DNA of 64,000 bases from Prosthecodimorpha staleyi. Its GTDB lineage: Bacteria; Pseudomonadota; Alphaproteobacteria; Rhizobiales; Ancalomicrobiaceae. The DNA is taken from NCBI RefSeq assembly GCF_018729455.1, contig NZ_JAHHZF010000012.1, positions 179,649 to 243,648 on the forward strand. Direction: 5' to 3'. Of this stretch, positions 1 to 10,461 are shown in pieces (positions within the stretch are counted from its first letter, which is position 1; each line of letters opens with the position of its first letter). The notes under the pieces are model-generated. The model had not been told where the DNA came from and did no database searches. It saw only the letters and a list, made by a program, of their open reading frames with translations. Position numbers and translations under genes: made by a program.

Positions 1-2
1 GT

Positions 3-1382
3 GCGACCTCGGGCGCCGGCCGGATCACGTCGACTGTCCGGGATGCGAAATCGGGCGCACCGGTCGAAATCGACATCCGCATCGGGTCCGCTCAGATCTC
101 TGGTTACGATTTCGGGGCCTACCTGCACATCGTCGACGATGCGGCCTATGTGAACGGACGCGGCGACGGCGTCTGGCGCCAGCTCCAGGCCTCGGCCACA
201 GCCGAGGGCATCTCGGTGACGGCCGGGCCGGCCGAGTTCTCGATCGCCAAGGCGGAGATCGGCGGCTTCGAGCTGCGCCAGTTCGACACGCCGATCAGCG
301 GCATCCTCGACCAGATCATGGTCGATCCGAAATACTTCGAAAAAGATCCGGCCTCGGCAATGAAGTTCGGGTTGGGCTATCTCGGCGCGTTCCGGATCAA
401 GAGCTACTCGCTCGAGGGCTGGAACATCAAAGCGCAGGACCTTGACCGGTTCCGGATGGCGCGGCTGGCGTTCAAAGATTTCTCGGGCGCCGGCCTCGGC
501 GAGTTCTCGCTGGAGGGCCTCGATGCCGACGGAAAGGGCAACGTCATCCGCGTCGGCAAGTTCTCCTTCGGCGACCTGGTCTTTCCGCCGCGCGCCGCGT
601 TCGAGGAGGCGTTCTCGGCCGCCACGACCGGCGGTCAGGTCGATCCCCAGTCGGTGATTCCAACGCTCGGCTTCGTCCGGCTGGACAATGTCGAGGTCAG
701 CCCGGCCCGAAAGGAACGGATCGCGCTCGGCAGCTACGCTCTCGATCTGGCCGGCTACGTCAAGGCGATCCCGACCTCGGTGCGCATGACGCTGAAGAAC
801 CTGACCGTTCCGGCCTCCTATGTCGAGGACCGAAAGGGTCGCGAAGCTCTCGTCGCGCTCGGCTACGACCGGATCGACCTGTCCGGCGAGATCGATGCCC
901 GCTGGGATGAGGCGAGCACCGACCTGACACTGAACACAGCGCGCCTTTCGATGACCGGTGCCGGCAGCCTGTTCGCCACCCTCGCGCTCGGCAATCTGCC
1001 GCGCGCGGTCTTCGAGGATCCCAAGACCGCGCAGCAATATCTCGTCGGCCTGCTGCTCAAGACGGTGAGCTTCGGCTACACGGACGACTCGCTGGCGGAT
1101 CGCGGTTTGAAATTCGCTGCCGCGAAAATGAAGCAATCGCCTGATGTGTTGCGCAATCAGGCCCTCGCCGGCCTGCAGTTCGTTCTTGCCGAAGTCCGCG
1201 ATCCGGAGCGAAATCGCCGCATGGTCGACGCCGTCACCGCCTTTGTCCGCAATCCGAAATCGTTGACGATCTCGTCGAAGCTGACCGCGGCGCTGCCCAT
1301 CGTTCAGATCATCGGCACCGCCCAGGCGCGGCCGCAGAGTCTGCCCGACCTCCTGATGCTCGACGCCGAGGCGAACCAGTAG
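3..1382 (+). CDS. hypothetical protein, 5' end cut by window edge
   Basis: The frame is open from the first base, so the true start lies outside the window; 459 codons are visible. I do not recognise the function. It is a paralogue of the next gene: both are similar in length and their last ~35 residues align, with an internal match of V(A)QI/VVGTA followed by a proline, a short hydrophobic stretch and a final ALA/DA-rich tail ending in N-Q or N-K. The protein is rich in alternating charged and hydrophobic segments and repeats phrases such as LGYDRIDLSGEIDARWDE that recur as LGYKEIAVDVDSDAVWDE in the neighbour. This suggests a repetitive beta-rich secreted or periplasmic protein. A 140-bp gap separates the two genes. 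Confidence 0.75.
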   Translation, partial: ATSGAGRITSTVRDAKSGAPVEIDIRIGSAQISGYDFGAYLHIVDDAAYVNGRGDGVWRQLQASATAEGISVTAGPAEFSIAKAEIGGFELRQFDTPISGILDQIMVDPKYFEKDPASAMKFGLGYLGAFRIKSYSLEGWNIKAQDLDRFRMARLAFKDFSGAGLGEFSLEGLDADGKGNVIRVGKFSFGDLVFPPRAAFEEAFSAATTGGQVDPQSVIPTLGFVRLDNVEVSPARKERIALGSYALDLAGYVKAIPTSVRMTLKNLTVPASYVEDRKGREALVALGYDRIDLSGEIDARWDEASTDLTLNTARLSMTGAGSLFATLALGNLPRAVFEDPKTAQQYLVGLLLKTVSFGYTDDSLADRGLKFAAAKMKQSPDVLRNQALAGLQFVLAEVRDPERNRRMVDAVTAFVRNPKSLTISSKLTAALPIVQIIGTAQARPQSLPDLLMLDAEANQ

Positions 1383-1522
1383 AACCGCCGGCGTTCTCCG
1401 ATCCGGCGAACCCGGTGCCCCTGACTTGGGGCATCGGGCGTCTGCCCACCCCTTCTTCTTTCTTCCTTCCTCCTTCCTCCGCCGGTCGCGACCGATCGGC
1501 CTACCCAACGGGACCACGCTCC

Positions 1523-2674
1523 ATGACCAAGCTTGCCTTCCGCCCGAGCCTTGCCGCCACGCTGCTCGGCGGTGTCATTCTGTTCGCGCCTGCTGCGGCC
1601 GATGCCCAGTCCCTGCGCGACCGGGTCATCGCGGACATCGACGGCGTCCTGAAGAAGGGTGGCGCCAAGTCGGTGAGCCATGGCGACGTGAGCGGCGACG
1701 ACAGCAATTTCACCGTCAAGGACTACAAGATCGTCCGGGAAGGCGACGGCACCGAAAAGGTGTTCACCGCACCGACCACGACCTTCTCGAATGTCGCCGC
1801 GAACGCGTCCGGCGGCTACACCATCGGCTCGATCGCGATCCAGCAGATCACCGGCAAGGATGACGAGAGCACGCTGACGGTCGGTTCGATGAACATCACG
1901 GCCTATTCCAGCGCCACCGCAGGCGCAACGCAGCTCTCGCCGTTCGCCGAAAAGGTCGGCAGCCTGAAGATGTCCGACATCACCTATTCGGAACCGAACA
2001 CCAAATTCTCGGTCGCCTCGATCTCGGCGAGCGTCGATCCGGCCAATCCGAACAAGGGCTCGGCCTCGGTCTCGAAGATCGTGGTGCCGGTCGATGCCGC
2101 CAATCCGGAAATGAAGGACATCGTGGCGCTCGGCTACAAGGAGATCGCGGTCGATGTCGATTCCGACGCGGTCTGGGACGAAAAGGCCCAGCGCCTGTCG
2201 CTCGACCGCCTGACCATCGCGGCCAAGGACATGGGCACGCTGAACCTTTCGTTCGCCTTCGGCAACGTATCCCAGGACGCCCTCAAGCAGTTGCAGGCGT
2301 CCAAGGACGATGCCAACGCCCAGCTGACCGTGCTGCAAAGCTTCACCATCGAACAGATCGCGCTGCGCTTCGACAATGCCTCGATCGTCGACCGCATGCT
2401 CGACGCCCAGGCCAAGGCGCAGAACACCAAGCGTGATCAGTATGTCGTCGGCCTGTCCGCCATGGTCCCGCTGATGATCGCCTCGATGAACAACAAGCCC
2501 TTCGAGAAGAAGGTCTCGGACGCCGTCGCCGCCTTCCTGAAGGCACCGAAGTCGATCGCGATCATCGCCAAGCCGGCCCAGCCCGTGCCGGTCGCCCAGG
2601 TGGTCGGCACCGCCATGGTCGCCCCGCAGACGATCCCGTCCGTGCTCGCCGTGGATGTCCTTGCTAACAAGTGA
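1523..2674 (+). CDS. secreted hypothetical protein, paralogue of upstream gene
   Basis: This is a 383-residue protein of unknown function. The ATG at 1523 was chosen over further upstream in-frame codons because it opens a clear Sec signal peptide (MTKLAFRPSLAATLLGG, hydrophobic core, AAADAQS cleavage region). The mature part has no transmembrane helix and reads as repeated beta-strand-like stretches, including tandem D-x-x-x-x-D patterns. It is a tandem duplicate of the preceding gene and the two end in closely similar C-termini. Envelope location is inferred from the signal peptide only. Confidence 0.8.
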   Translation: MTKLAFRPSLAATLLGGVILFAPAAADAQSLRDRVIADIDGVLKKGGAKSVSHGDVSGDDSNFTVKDYKIVREGDGTEKVFTAPTTTFSNVAANASGGYTIGSIAIQQITGKDDESTLTVGSMNITAYSSATAGATQLSPFAEKVGSLKMSDITYSEPNTKFSVASISASVDPANPNKGSASVSKIVVPVDAANPEMKDIVALGYKEIAVDVDSDAVWDEKAQRLSLDRLTIAAKDMGTLNLSFAFGNVSQDALKQLQASKDDANAQLTVLQSFTIEQIALRFDNASIVDRMLDAQAKAQNTKRDQYVVGLSAMVPLMIASMNNKPFEKKVSDAVAAFLKAPKSIAIIAKPAQPVPVAQVVGTAMVAPQTIPSVLAVDVLANK

Positions 2675-3149
2675 TCTTCCCGCGCCAGCATTGACCGACG
2701 GCCGGGCCGGTATGCGCCGCCCGGCCGTTCAACTGGCTTCCGGTGCGGCGACCGACCGCCATCACCGGAAACCGGGCCGGCGGCAGGGACCTGCCGAGAC
2801 CGACGGCCCCACCGCCCTCGCCCGACATCCGATCCTGCCAAGCGGCACCGTCAGCGCGCCGGCGGGCGGCGGTTCGGCCGGCAGAGCACACGCATTTCGT
2901 GCAGCGCGCGCCGTCGAATGCGCCCATTGTGGGGCATTTGGACACGACTCGGTAAGGATTTGCGGTGGACTGTGGCGTTAACCATGTTGCAAGGGTGATT
3001 CGAGGCGCTAAGGTTCGGGTCGCGAGCGACGAATGAGTGCTCGTCAAGGCCTTGCCGTGGCACCGGATCTGGCTAAAAGACTTACAGGTCGGCACCGCGC
3101 GGGCCAATCGCACGCTTGGCGTGCGGTCGCGATGAGGGAGTTCTACTGC
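2675..3149. other. intergenic region with stem-loop, no gene seen
   Basis: No convincing coding sequence is present. A 10-bp perfect inverted repeat (2698-2707 with 2719-2728, 11-nt loop) follows the upstream stop codon and may end that transcript, although there is no T-run. The 3' half should hold the promoter and leader of the M15-like gene. Confidence 0.4.
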
Positions 3150-4370
3150 ATGCGGCCTGTCCGCCTCGTCCTGGTCGGTCTCGGTCTCGCTTCGGTAGCG
3201 GGGATCGGGACGGCCTGGATTGTTGGCGGAAACAGCGAGGACGCGCCGATGCGCGCCGCCGTGGCCCGCGCCGAGGTCGAGGTGGAGCCCTTCAGCGTCG
3301 ACCCGCTCGACACCGATCAGGCCGAACCGAAGACCACCGCATCGTTCGTTGCGGAAGCCGTGCCGGCCACCGCCCGGAAGTCGATCGCCTCCGGCAAGGT
3401 CGACCGGCTGCCGGTGGCGCCCGGGCGCGATCGGTCGGTCGCCGCCTCGGCGGTGAAGCCGGCCGGCAAGGGACTGGTGATCACGACCAGTTCGCTGAGG
3501 ACCGGCGAGACCGTCGCGATGCCGGTCCTGGCCTATGCGGATTTCGGCGAGCAGTCCTCCCCGTTCGACCGGCTGATCGTGCCGGCACGGCCCGGCATCC
3601 AGCAGATGCCGAAACCGAAGCCCGCCATCCTGCCGCCGCCGGTCGCCGAGGAAGACGAAGACGCACCCGAGTTCCTGCCGCTACCGATCCGCAAGCCGAA
3701 GGTCGCGGCAGTCGACCCCGCACCGGCCGTGATCCCGGTTCCCCTGCCGTTGCCGAAGCCCCATGTGGCGGCGTCCGCCCCTGCCGTTGCGGCGTCCGCG
3801 ACCGCGACGACGGCACCGGGCGCCATCATGCCGCGGCGCGGACCGCTCAACGCGCCCGAGGTCGCCGCGCCGGCTCCGCCCCCTCCCTCCCGGCCAAACT
3901 CGATCCTCGCACTGCTCACGTCGGCGACGAGTTCGACGCCCAAGCCGGAAGTGCCATCCGCGACCCCGCCGGTCATCACCCGCACCCCGTTCGGCGTGCC
4001 CTACGTCCTGCAGACCGAGTCCGTCGATACCGCATGCCTGCGGCCCGAACTGATCGAAGTGCTGCGCAAGATCGAGAGCCACTACGGCAAGAAGGTCGTG
4101 ATCACATCCGGCTATCGCGACCACGGCCGCCCGGGCTCGCTGCACCGGCGCTGCGCCGCCGCCGACATCGTCATCCCGGGCGTCTCGGCCCAGTCGCTGA
4201 CCAGCTTCGCCCGCACCGTGCCGGGCGTCGGCGGCGTCGGGCAGTATTGCCACCAGTCGCTGGTCCATGTCGACGTGGGCACGCCGCGCGACTGGAAATA
4301 CGGCTGCGGCAGCTATTTCGCCATGCGCGACGGCTCGTCGAGCTGGGGCCGCGTCCCGCGCGAGGACTGA
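3150..4370 (+). CDS. M15/DUF882-like periplasmic peptidase with proline-rich linker
   Basis: This 406-residue protein probably cuts or binds peptidoglycan in the periplasm. The ATG at 3150 was chosen because AGGGAG lies 9 nt upstream and a single hydrophobic segment (VRLVLVGLGLASVAGIG) follows at once. Residues ~30-290 are a low-complexity proline/alanine linker. The C-terminal ~120 residues carry the fold and zinc-ligand pattern of D-Ala-D-Ala carboxypeptidase-like M15/YcbK proteins: SGYRD, then SLHRRCAAAD (His332 and Asp339 as likely ligands) and HVDVG (His373). Four cysteines in the domain could pair. Whether it is an active peptidase or a binding protein cannot be told from sequence. Confidence 0.8.
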   Translation: MRPVRLVLVGLGLASVAGIGTAWIVGGNSEDAPMRAAVARAEVEVEPFSVDPLDTDQAEPKTTASFVAEAVPATARKSIASGKVDRLPVAPGRDRSVAASAVKPAGKGLVITTSSLRTGETVAMPVLAYADFGEQSSPFDRLIVPARPGIQQMPKPKPAILPPPVAEEDEDAPEFLPLPIRKPKVAAVDPAPAVIPVPLPLPKPHVAASAPAVAASATATTAPGAIMPRRGPLNAPEVAAPAPPPPSRPNSILALLTSATSSTPKPEVPSATPPVITRTPFGVPYVLQTESVDTACLRPELIEVLRKIESHYGKKVVITSGYRDHGRPGSLHRRCAAADIVIPGVSAQSLTSFARTVPGVGGVGQYCHQSLVHVDVGTPRDWKYGCGSYFAMRDGSSSWGRVPRED

Positions 4371-4390
4371 CCGGCCCGCCGCCCCCGCGC

Positions 4391-5125
4391 TCAGAGCTTG
4401 GTGCGCTTGAAGATCGTCTCCGGCAGGGCCCGGATGATCGCCATGACCAGCGCCCAGACCGGCTTCACATAGATCACGTCGCGCGGCCGCGTCTCGGCCG
4501 CCCGGAAGATGGCGTCGCCGACCGCCTGCGGCTCGGCGGTCAGCCGCGCCGGCAGTTTCATGCCGGCGGTCATGCGGGTGCGGATGAAGCCCGGCTTGAC
4601 GGTGACGACATGCAGCCCCCGCTTGGCGACCCGGTTGCGCAGGCCGGACAGGAAGGCCGTGAAGCCGGCCTTGGCAGCGCCGTAGACGTAGTTCGAGGCC
4701 CGTCCGCGCTCGCCCGCCACCGAACTGACGCCGACCAGCGTGCCGTGGCCGCGCGCGAGAAAGCGTTCGGCGAAGAGGCCGAGCAGCAGGGCCGGCCCCT
4801 CGAAATTGCTGCGCATCACCGTCGTCGCATGGACCGGATCGGTCTCGGCGCGCGCCTGCTCGCCGAGCAGGCCGACCACCGAGACGACCGTGTCGGGCAG
4901 TGCCGGCAGGGTGTCCGCGAAGGCCGGGAAGGCGTCCGTGTCCAGGATGTCGATCCGGTGGGTCGTCACCGCCATGCCGGTGCGGGTCGCGATATCGGCG
5001 GCCTCGCGCTCGAGGCCCGGGCCGTCGCGACCGGCCAGTTGCACGCACCAGCCGGCGGTCGCATAGGCGAGCGCGACGGCGCGGCCGACATCGGAGGTGC
5101 CGCCGACGACGAGGACGGTCTTCAT
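4391..5125 (-). CDS. dprE2: DprE2-like decaprenyl-phosphoryl-2-keto-ribose reductase (SDR)
   Basis: This 244-residue short-chain dehydrogenase is predicted to reduce the 2-keto intermediate made by the DprE1-like neighbour, giving polyprenyl-phosphoryl-arabinofuranose. It has the N-terminal nucleotide-binding motif GGTSDVG, the SSVAGERGR segment typical of DprE2, and the catalytic YVYGAAK (Y-x-x-x-K) motif. The C-terminus has a hydrophobic amphipathic stretch (VWALVMAIIRALPETIFK) that could dock it to the membrane. The start ATG at 5125 lies 5 bp after the stop of the upstream oxidase gene, so the two are almost certainly cotranscribed. Family assignment rests on motif match to mycobacterial DprE2 and gene context. 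Confidence 0.85.
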   Translation of the reverse strand: MKTVLVVGGTSDVGRAVALAYATAGWCVQLAGRDGPGLEREAADIATRTGMAVTTHRIDILDTDAFPAFADTLPALPDTVVSVVGLLGEQARAETDPVHATTVMRSNFEGPALLLGLFAERFLARGHGTLVGVSSVAGERGRASNYVYGAAKAGFTAFLSGLRNRVAKRGLHVVTVKPGFIRTRMTAGMKLPARLTAEPQAVGDAIFRAAETRPRDVIYVKPVWALVMAIIRALPETIFKRTKL

Positions 5126-5130
5126 TTCGG

Positions 5131-6465
5131 TCACAGTCCGATCCTTCTGGAGAGGCGCGAGGCGAGCCGGCCTTCGAGCCCGTAGCGGCGGCGGATGTCG
5201 CGGAAGCGGGCGAGGCCCGGATAGCCGGCCTCGAAGGTCGAGCGCGTCTGGCGCGCATCCTTGGCGAGGTAGAGACGCCCGCCGGCCGCCGCGACCAAGC
5301 GGTCGCACTCGGCCAGGAAGGCGAGCAGGCCCGGCTCCATCTTCATGTCGAGCGCCAGGGTGTGGCCCTCGAACGGGAAGGACAGGAGCCCACCGCCCCG
5401 GCCGAGCCGCTTCAGCACGGCCAGGAACGAGGCGCTGCCGCGTTGGGCGATGCGGTCGAGCAGGTCGGGCAGCAGGTCGGCGGAACGCGCCGCCGGCAGC
5501 ACGAACTGGTACTGCACGAAGCCGTTGCGGCCGTAGATGCGGTTCCAGTCCGCGACCCCGTCGAGGGGGAAGAAATAGGGCCGCCAGCCGACCAGCCGCT
5601 CCGGGCCGGCCTTGGCGGCGCCGAGCCGGAAATAGGCTTCGTTGAAGGCCGCAACCGAGAGCCGATTGAGGGTCAGCGCCGGCAGGTCGAAGGGCACGCC
5701 GGGTCCGGCCTTGGCGGCCGGGCCGAAGCGATAGGGGACTTGGGCGCCCCCCAACGCGGCGCGGGTGGCGTGCTCGCCGAGATAGACCAGCGACCGGCCG
5801 AGGGCGGCACCGCGCGCCAGCCCGTCGATCCAGGCGACCGAATAGGTCGCGTCCTGCGCCGCGTCGAGCAGGCGCACCGTGTCGGCCACGGTCTCGGCGA
5901 CCAGGGTGCGCTGGCGGATCCAGCCGGTCTCGACCGGGATCAGCCGGATCGTCGCGGCGAGGATGTAGCCAGTCAGCCCCATGCCGCCGATGGTGGCGTG
6001 GAACAGCTCGGCATTTTGCTCGCGCGAGCAGGAAAGCCGGGTGCCGTCCGGCAGCATCAGGTCGAGTGCGGCGACATGGTCGCCGAAACCGCCGTCGCGG
6101 TGATGGTTCTTGCCGTGCACGTCGGCCGCGATCATGCCGCCGACCGTGACGAACTGGGTGCCCGGCACCACGGCCGGGAAGAAGCCGCGCGGCAGGAAGG
6201 CCGCCACGATCTCGGCGAGCGTGACGCCGGCTTCCACGGTGAGCCAGCCGGTCGCGGGATCGAAGGCACGCATGCGGCCGAGGCCGAGCAGCGAGACCGT
6301 CGTCTCCTCGCCGATCGCCGCATCGCCATAGGCCCGGCCGTTGCCGCGCGCGATAGCCCCCGTCCGCCCGGCGACCATGGCGGCCGCCGCCTGCGCCGAG
6401 GCCGGCTGCAGGAGGTCCGTGGCGGCGACCGGATAGCGTCCCCAGCCCGACAGTTCGACGCTCAC
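5131..6465 (-). CDS. dprE1: DprE1-like FAD-dependent decaprenyl-phosphoryl-ribose 2'-oxidase
   Basis: This 444-residue flavoenzyme is predicted to oxidise C2' of polyprenyl-phosphoryl-ribose, the first half of the epimerisation to arabinose. It has an N-terminal FAD_binding_4 domain with GRAYGD and VTVGGMIAADVHGKNHH, very close to the flavin-binding segment of mycobacterial DprE1. It also has GGMGLTG, and near the C-terminus YLAKDAR, matching the DprE1 segment that holds the active-site lysine. A GTG at 6465 was taken as start because homology begins there; an open frame continues upstream without support. The gene sits between the HAD-UbiA fusion (38-bp gap) and the DprE2-like reductase (5-bp gap), all on the minus strand. 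Confidence 0.87.
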   Translation of the reverse strand: MSVELSGWGRYPVAATDLLQPASAQAAAAMVAGRTGAIARGNGRAYGDAAIGEETTVSLLGLGRMRAFDPATGWLTVEAGVTLAEIVAAFLPRGFFPAVVPGTQFVTVGGMIAADVHGKNHHRDGGFGDHVAALDLMLPDGTRLSCSREQNAELFHATIGGMGLTGYILAATIRLIPVETGWIRQRTLVAETVADTVRLLDAAQDATYSVAWIDGLARGAALGRSLVYLGEHATRAALGGAQVPYRFGPAAKAGPGVPFDLPALTLNRLSVAAFNEAYFRLGAAKAGPERLVGWRPYFFPLDGVADWNRIYGRNGFVQYQFVLPAARSADLLPDLLDRIAQRGSASFLAVLKRLGRGGGLLSFPFEGHTLALDMKMEPGLLAFLAECDRLVAAAGGRLYLAKDARQTRSTFEAGYPGLARFRDIRRRYGLEGRLASRLSRRIGL

Positions 6466-6503
6466 GGCCGCACCCTGCCCTTCTTTCCCGGTCCCGCCGC
6501 CGC

Positions 6504-7952
6504 TCAGAGCGCGGCGAGGATGCACGCGCCCGAGAAGGCGGCCGCCGCCCAGCTGTTGCGGTCGCGGATGGCGAAGACAATCGGGTCGTCGTCGAGATCG
6601 CCGCGCCCGGCCATCATCAGCACCCGGCCGATCCAGTAGAGCAGGATCGGGCAGATCAGCCACAGGATCTGCGGATGGGTGTAGAGGCCGGCCACCGTCG
6701 GGGTCGAGACGTAGAAGGCGAAGATGGTGACGGCATTCATGCCGGCCGCCGCCGCCAGCGCCAGCACGATCGCCCGGTCGGCGACCCGGTAGCCGCGATT
6801 GGCCGACTGGTCGAAGCCGCGCGCCATCAGCACCGACAGCTCGACATGGCGCTTCACCAGGGCGAGCGCGGTGAAGAACAGGATCGAGAAGGCGAACAGC
6901 CATTCCGACACGAAGACCCCGATCGCCACCGCGCCGGCGAAGACGCGCAGGCCGTAGAGCCCGGCCAGCACGATCACGTCGGCCATCAGCTTGCGCTTGA
7001 GGACGAAGGAATAGGCGAGCGTGGAGAGATAGTAGAGCGCCAGGATCATCAGGAAGACCGGCGAGACCATGAGCGCCAGCCCGGCCGAGACGGCGAGCAG
7101 CACGGCGGCCGCAATCGCGCCCTCCGCGATGGTGATGCGGCCGGCGGCGAGCGGCCGGTTGCGCTTGGTCGGGTGCGCCCGGTCGGCCTTCAGGTCGACC
7201 ATGTCGTTGACCAGATAAACGGAAGAGGCGCAGAGCGAGAAGGCCGCGAAGGCGATCAGCGCCGCGCCGAGATCGGCGAGACCGAAATGGTGTGCGGTGA
7301 TCAGCGGCACGAAGACCAGCAGGTTCTTCGACCACTGGTGCACCCGGATCGCCTTGGCCCAGACGCGCAGACTGGCCGGCTCGGCCGACAGCTCGACCCA
7401 ATCGGGCTTCAGCGCAGCCAGCCGCGCCTTGACGGTGGCGACCAGGCGGATGCCATAGGCCCGCCGCGCCTTGCGCCAGACCGGCAGGTCGGCCGCGTCG
7501 TTGCCGACATAGTCGAAGCCCTGCTCGCCGAATTCGGCGGCGAGCTTGTCGGCCTTGGCGTCGCCGGACAGGTTGGTGCGGCCGTCCGAGGCGTAGAAGC
7601 CGTCGAACAGGCCGAGCTCGGTCATGATCTTCTCGGCATGCAGCCGGTCGCCGGCGGTGGCGAGATAGACCGGCCGGCCCTCGGCGCGCGCGCTGCGGAC
7701 GAGGTCGAGCACGGCCGGATCGTAGGGCAACGTCTCGTAGGCGAGCCCGGAGCGCTCGGCGAGGAAGCGCTTCAGCGCAGCCTTTCCGGCGGCGAGGCTC
7801 TGCGCGACCGCCAGGACATGGCGCGTGCCGAGCCCGACCGTATCGAGGAAGGCCTCGTAAAGCAGATCGGTGCGGATCAGGGTTCCGTCGACGTCGACGA
7901 CCAGGGGGACGGAAGACGCGGAAGCACTCAAGGCAACACCCACTCGTCTCAA
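6504..7952 (-). CDS. HAD phosphatase-UbiA prenyltransferase fusion (polyprenyl-phosphate phosphoribosyltransferase type)
   Basis: This protein of up to 482 residues joins two domains. Residues ~15-195 form a HAD-family phosphatase starting with VVDVDGTLI (D-x-D-G-T nucleophile motif). Residues ~200-482 form a multi-pass UbiA prenyltransferase with the metal/diphosphate motif NDMVDLKAD followed by KRNRPLA. With DprE1- and DprE2-like genes directly downstream, the likely job is to transfer phosphoribose from PRPP to polyprenyl phosphate and remove the 5-phosphate, giving the DprE1 substrate. The same gene set (noeC-type) is known from Azorhizobium Nod-factor arabinosylation. The start is uncertain: TTG 7952 gives the longest frame, GTG 7943 or TTG 7931 are alternatives, and a 7-bp hairpin (7943-7961) overlaps this region. 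Confidence 0.83.
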   Translation of the reverse strand: MRRVGVALSASASSVPLVVDVDGTLIRTDLLYEAFLDTVGLGTRHVLAVAQSLAAGKAALKRFLAERSGLAYETLPYDPAVLDLVRSARAEGRPVYLATAGDRLHAEKIMTELGLFDGFYASDGRTNLSGDAKADKLAAEFGEQGFDYVGNDAADLPVWRKARRAYGIRLVATVKARLAALKPDWVELSAEPASLRVWAKAIRVHQWSKNLLVFVPLITAHHFGLADLGAALIAFAAFSLCASSVYLVNDMVDLKADRAHPTKRNRPLAAGRITIAEGAIAAAVLLAVSAGLALMVSPVFLMILALYYLSTLAYSFVLKRKLMADVIVLAGLYGLRVFAGAVAIGVFVSEWLFAFSILFFTALALVKRHVELSVLMARGFDQSANRGYRVADRAIVLALAAAAGMNAVTIFAFYVSTPTVAGLYTHPQILWLICPILLYWIGRVLMMAGRGDLDDDPIVFAIRDRNSWAAAAFSGACILAAL

Positions 7953-8065
7953 AAAGACGAGGCGACGCTAGCCCGGAAAGGTGAATCGCCCGTTTGGACG
8001 GGCCGGAAAAACCGCGCGCGGGGTTAAGGATACCGCACGCGGTTAATCAATGCTGGACGCCGTCG

Positions 8066-9850
<1,785 letters not shown>

Positions 9851-9925
9851 GGTGGTCCTGCTTCTGAAAGGCGGGCACGCGCGGCCCGGCGAACTCATCG
9901 GGCTGTCTTCTAGCCGCCTTCGCCC

Positions 9926-9969
9926 TCGATTTGAAGCGAGGACTTGCGCCGCCGCCGCGCTATCCCTTC
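9926..9969 (+). repeat. 44-bp direct repeat, copy 1 (distal end of islet)
   Basis: All 44 bases are identical to positions 11211-11254. The following ~57 bases (9970-10026) also align with the 3' end of the hydroxylase gene at 11255-11311 but at only about 68% identity by eye. A diverged copy of that gene tail therefore lies just inside this end of the islet. This is the arrangement expected after recombination at a shared core sequence. Confidence 0.85.
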
Positions 9970-10159
9970 GCGAACGGGCCAAGGGACAGGGTTCAAGTAC
10001 CCTTGGGCTCGGTGCGGCCCGAAACGGCTCCTTGCGCGCGGCCGGATTGCGGGCCGGACGGAGGCGCCATCGCCCCCTCTGCGCGGCCTTCCAAGCACGG
10101 GGACGTGCAGCGGGAAGAAACTCTCCCGGACCTCGGTACACCCCTGACGATGACATAAA

Positions 10160-10188
10160 TTGCGCAGTTTTCGTTATCGACCTATCCT
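10160..10188 (+). promoter_or_regulatory. predicted parD promoter
   Basis: TTGCGC (10160-10165) and TATCCT (10183-10188) are spaced by exactly 17 bp. They lie 25 bp before the parD start, with a strong ribosome-binding site (AGAAGGAGG, ~10197-10205) between. Confidence 0.4.
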
Positions 10189-10213
10189 GTCAGCCCAGAA
10201 GGAGGACCCGACC

Positions 10214-10459
10214 ATGAACGTATCTCTTGGCGAGCGCTGGGAGCAGTTCGTCGACCAAACCGTCAAGGCCGGCCGCTACGGGTCGGCCAGCGAGGTCGTC
10301 CGCGAGGGACTTCGACTGGTCGAAGAGCGCGAGGCCAGGCTCAGCGCCCTGCGCGCCACCCTGCAGACCTCGATCGCGGCCGGCGGAGAAGCGACCGATG
10401 CCGACATCGATGCCGCCCTGGACGCCAGGGCCGCCGAATTGGCCAAGCAAGGATACTGA
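10214..10459 (+). CDS. parD: ParD-family antitoxin (orphan)
   Basis: This 81-residue protein has the ribbon-helix-helix antitoxin pattern of ParD/CC2985 proteins: MNVSLGERWEQFVDQTV, then GRYGSASEVVREGLRLVEERE, then a charged C-terminal tail that normally wraps ParE. A strong AGAAGGAGG site precedes the ATG at 10214. ParD proteins bind their own promoter and neutralise the gyrase-poisoning ParE toxin. Here the toxin frame that begins 2 bp after the stop is cut to 19 codons, so the antitoxin is an orphan. It may still regulate its promoter or protect against a ParE encoded elsewhere. Base composition falls sharply just downstream. Confidence 0.88.
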   Translation: MNVSLGERWEQFVDQTVKAGRYGSASEVVREGLRLVEEREARLSALRATLQTSIAAGGEATDADIDAALDARAAELAKQGY

Positions 10460-10461
10460 GC

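Larger units (their letters stand above)
9851..10213. other. aspS/parD divergent intergenic region
   Basis: The region holds the aspS leader and promoter on the minus side, repeat copy 1, a diverged fragment of the hydroxylase gene tail, and the parD promoter on the plus side. No intact coding sequence is seen. Confidence 0.5.
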
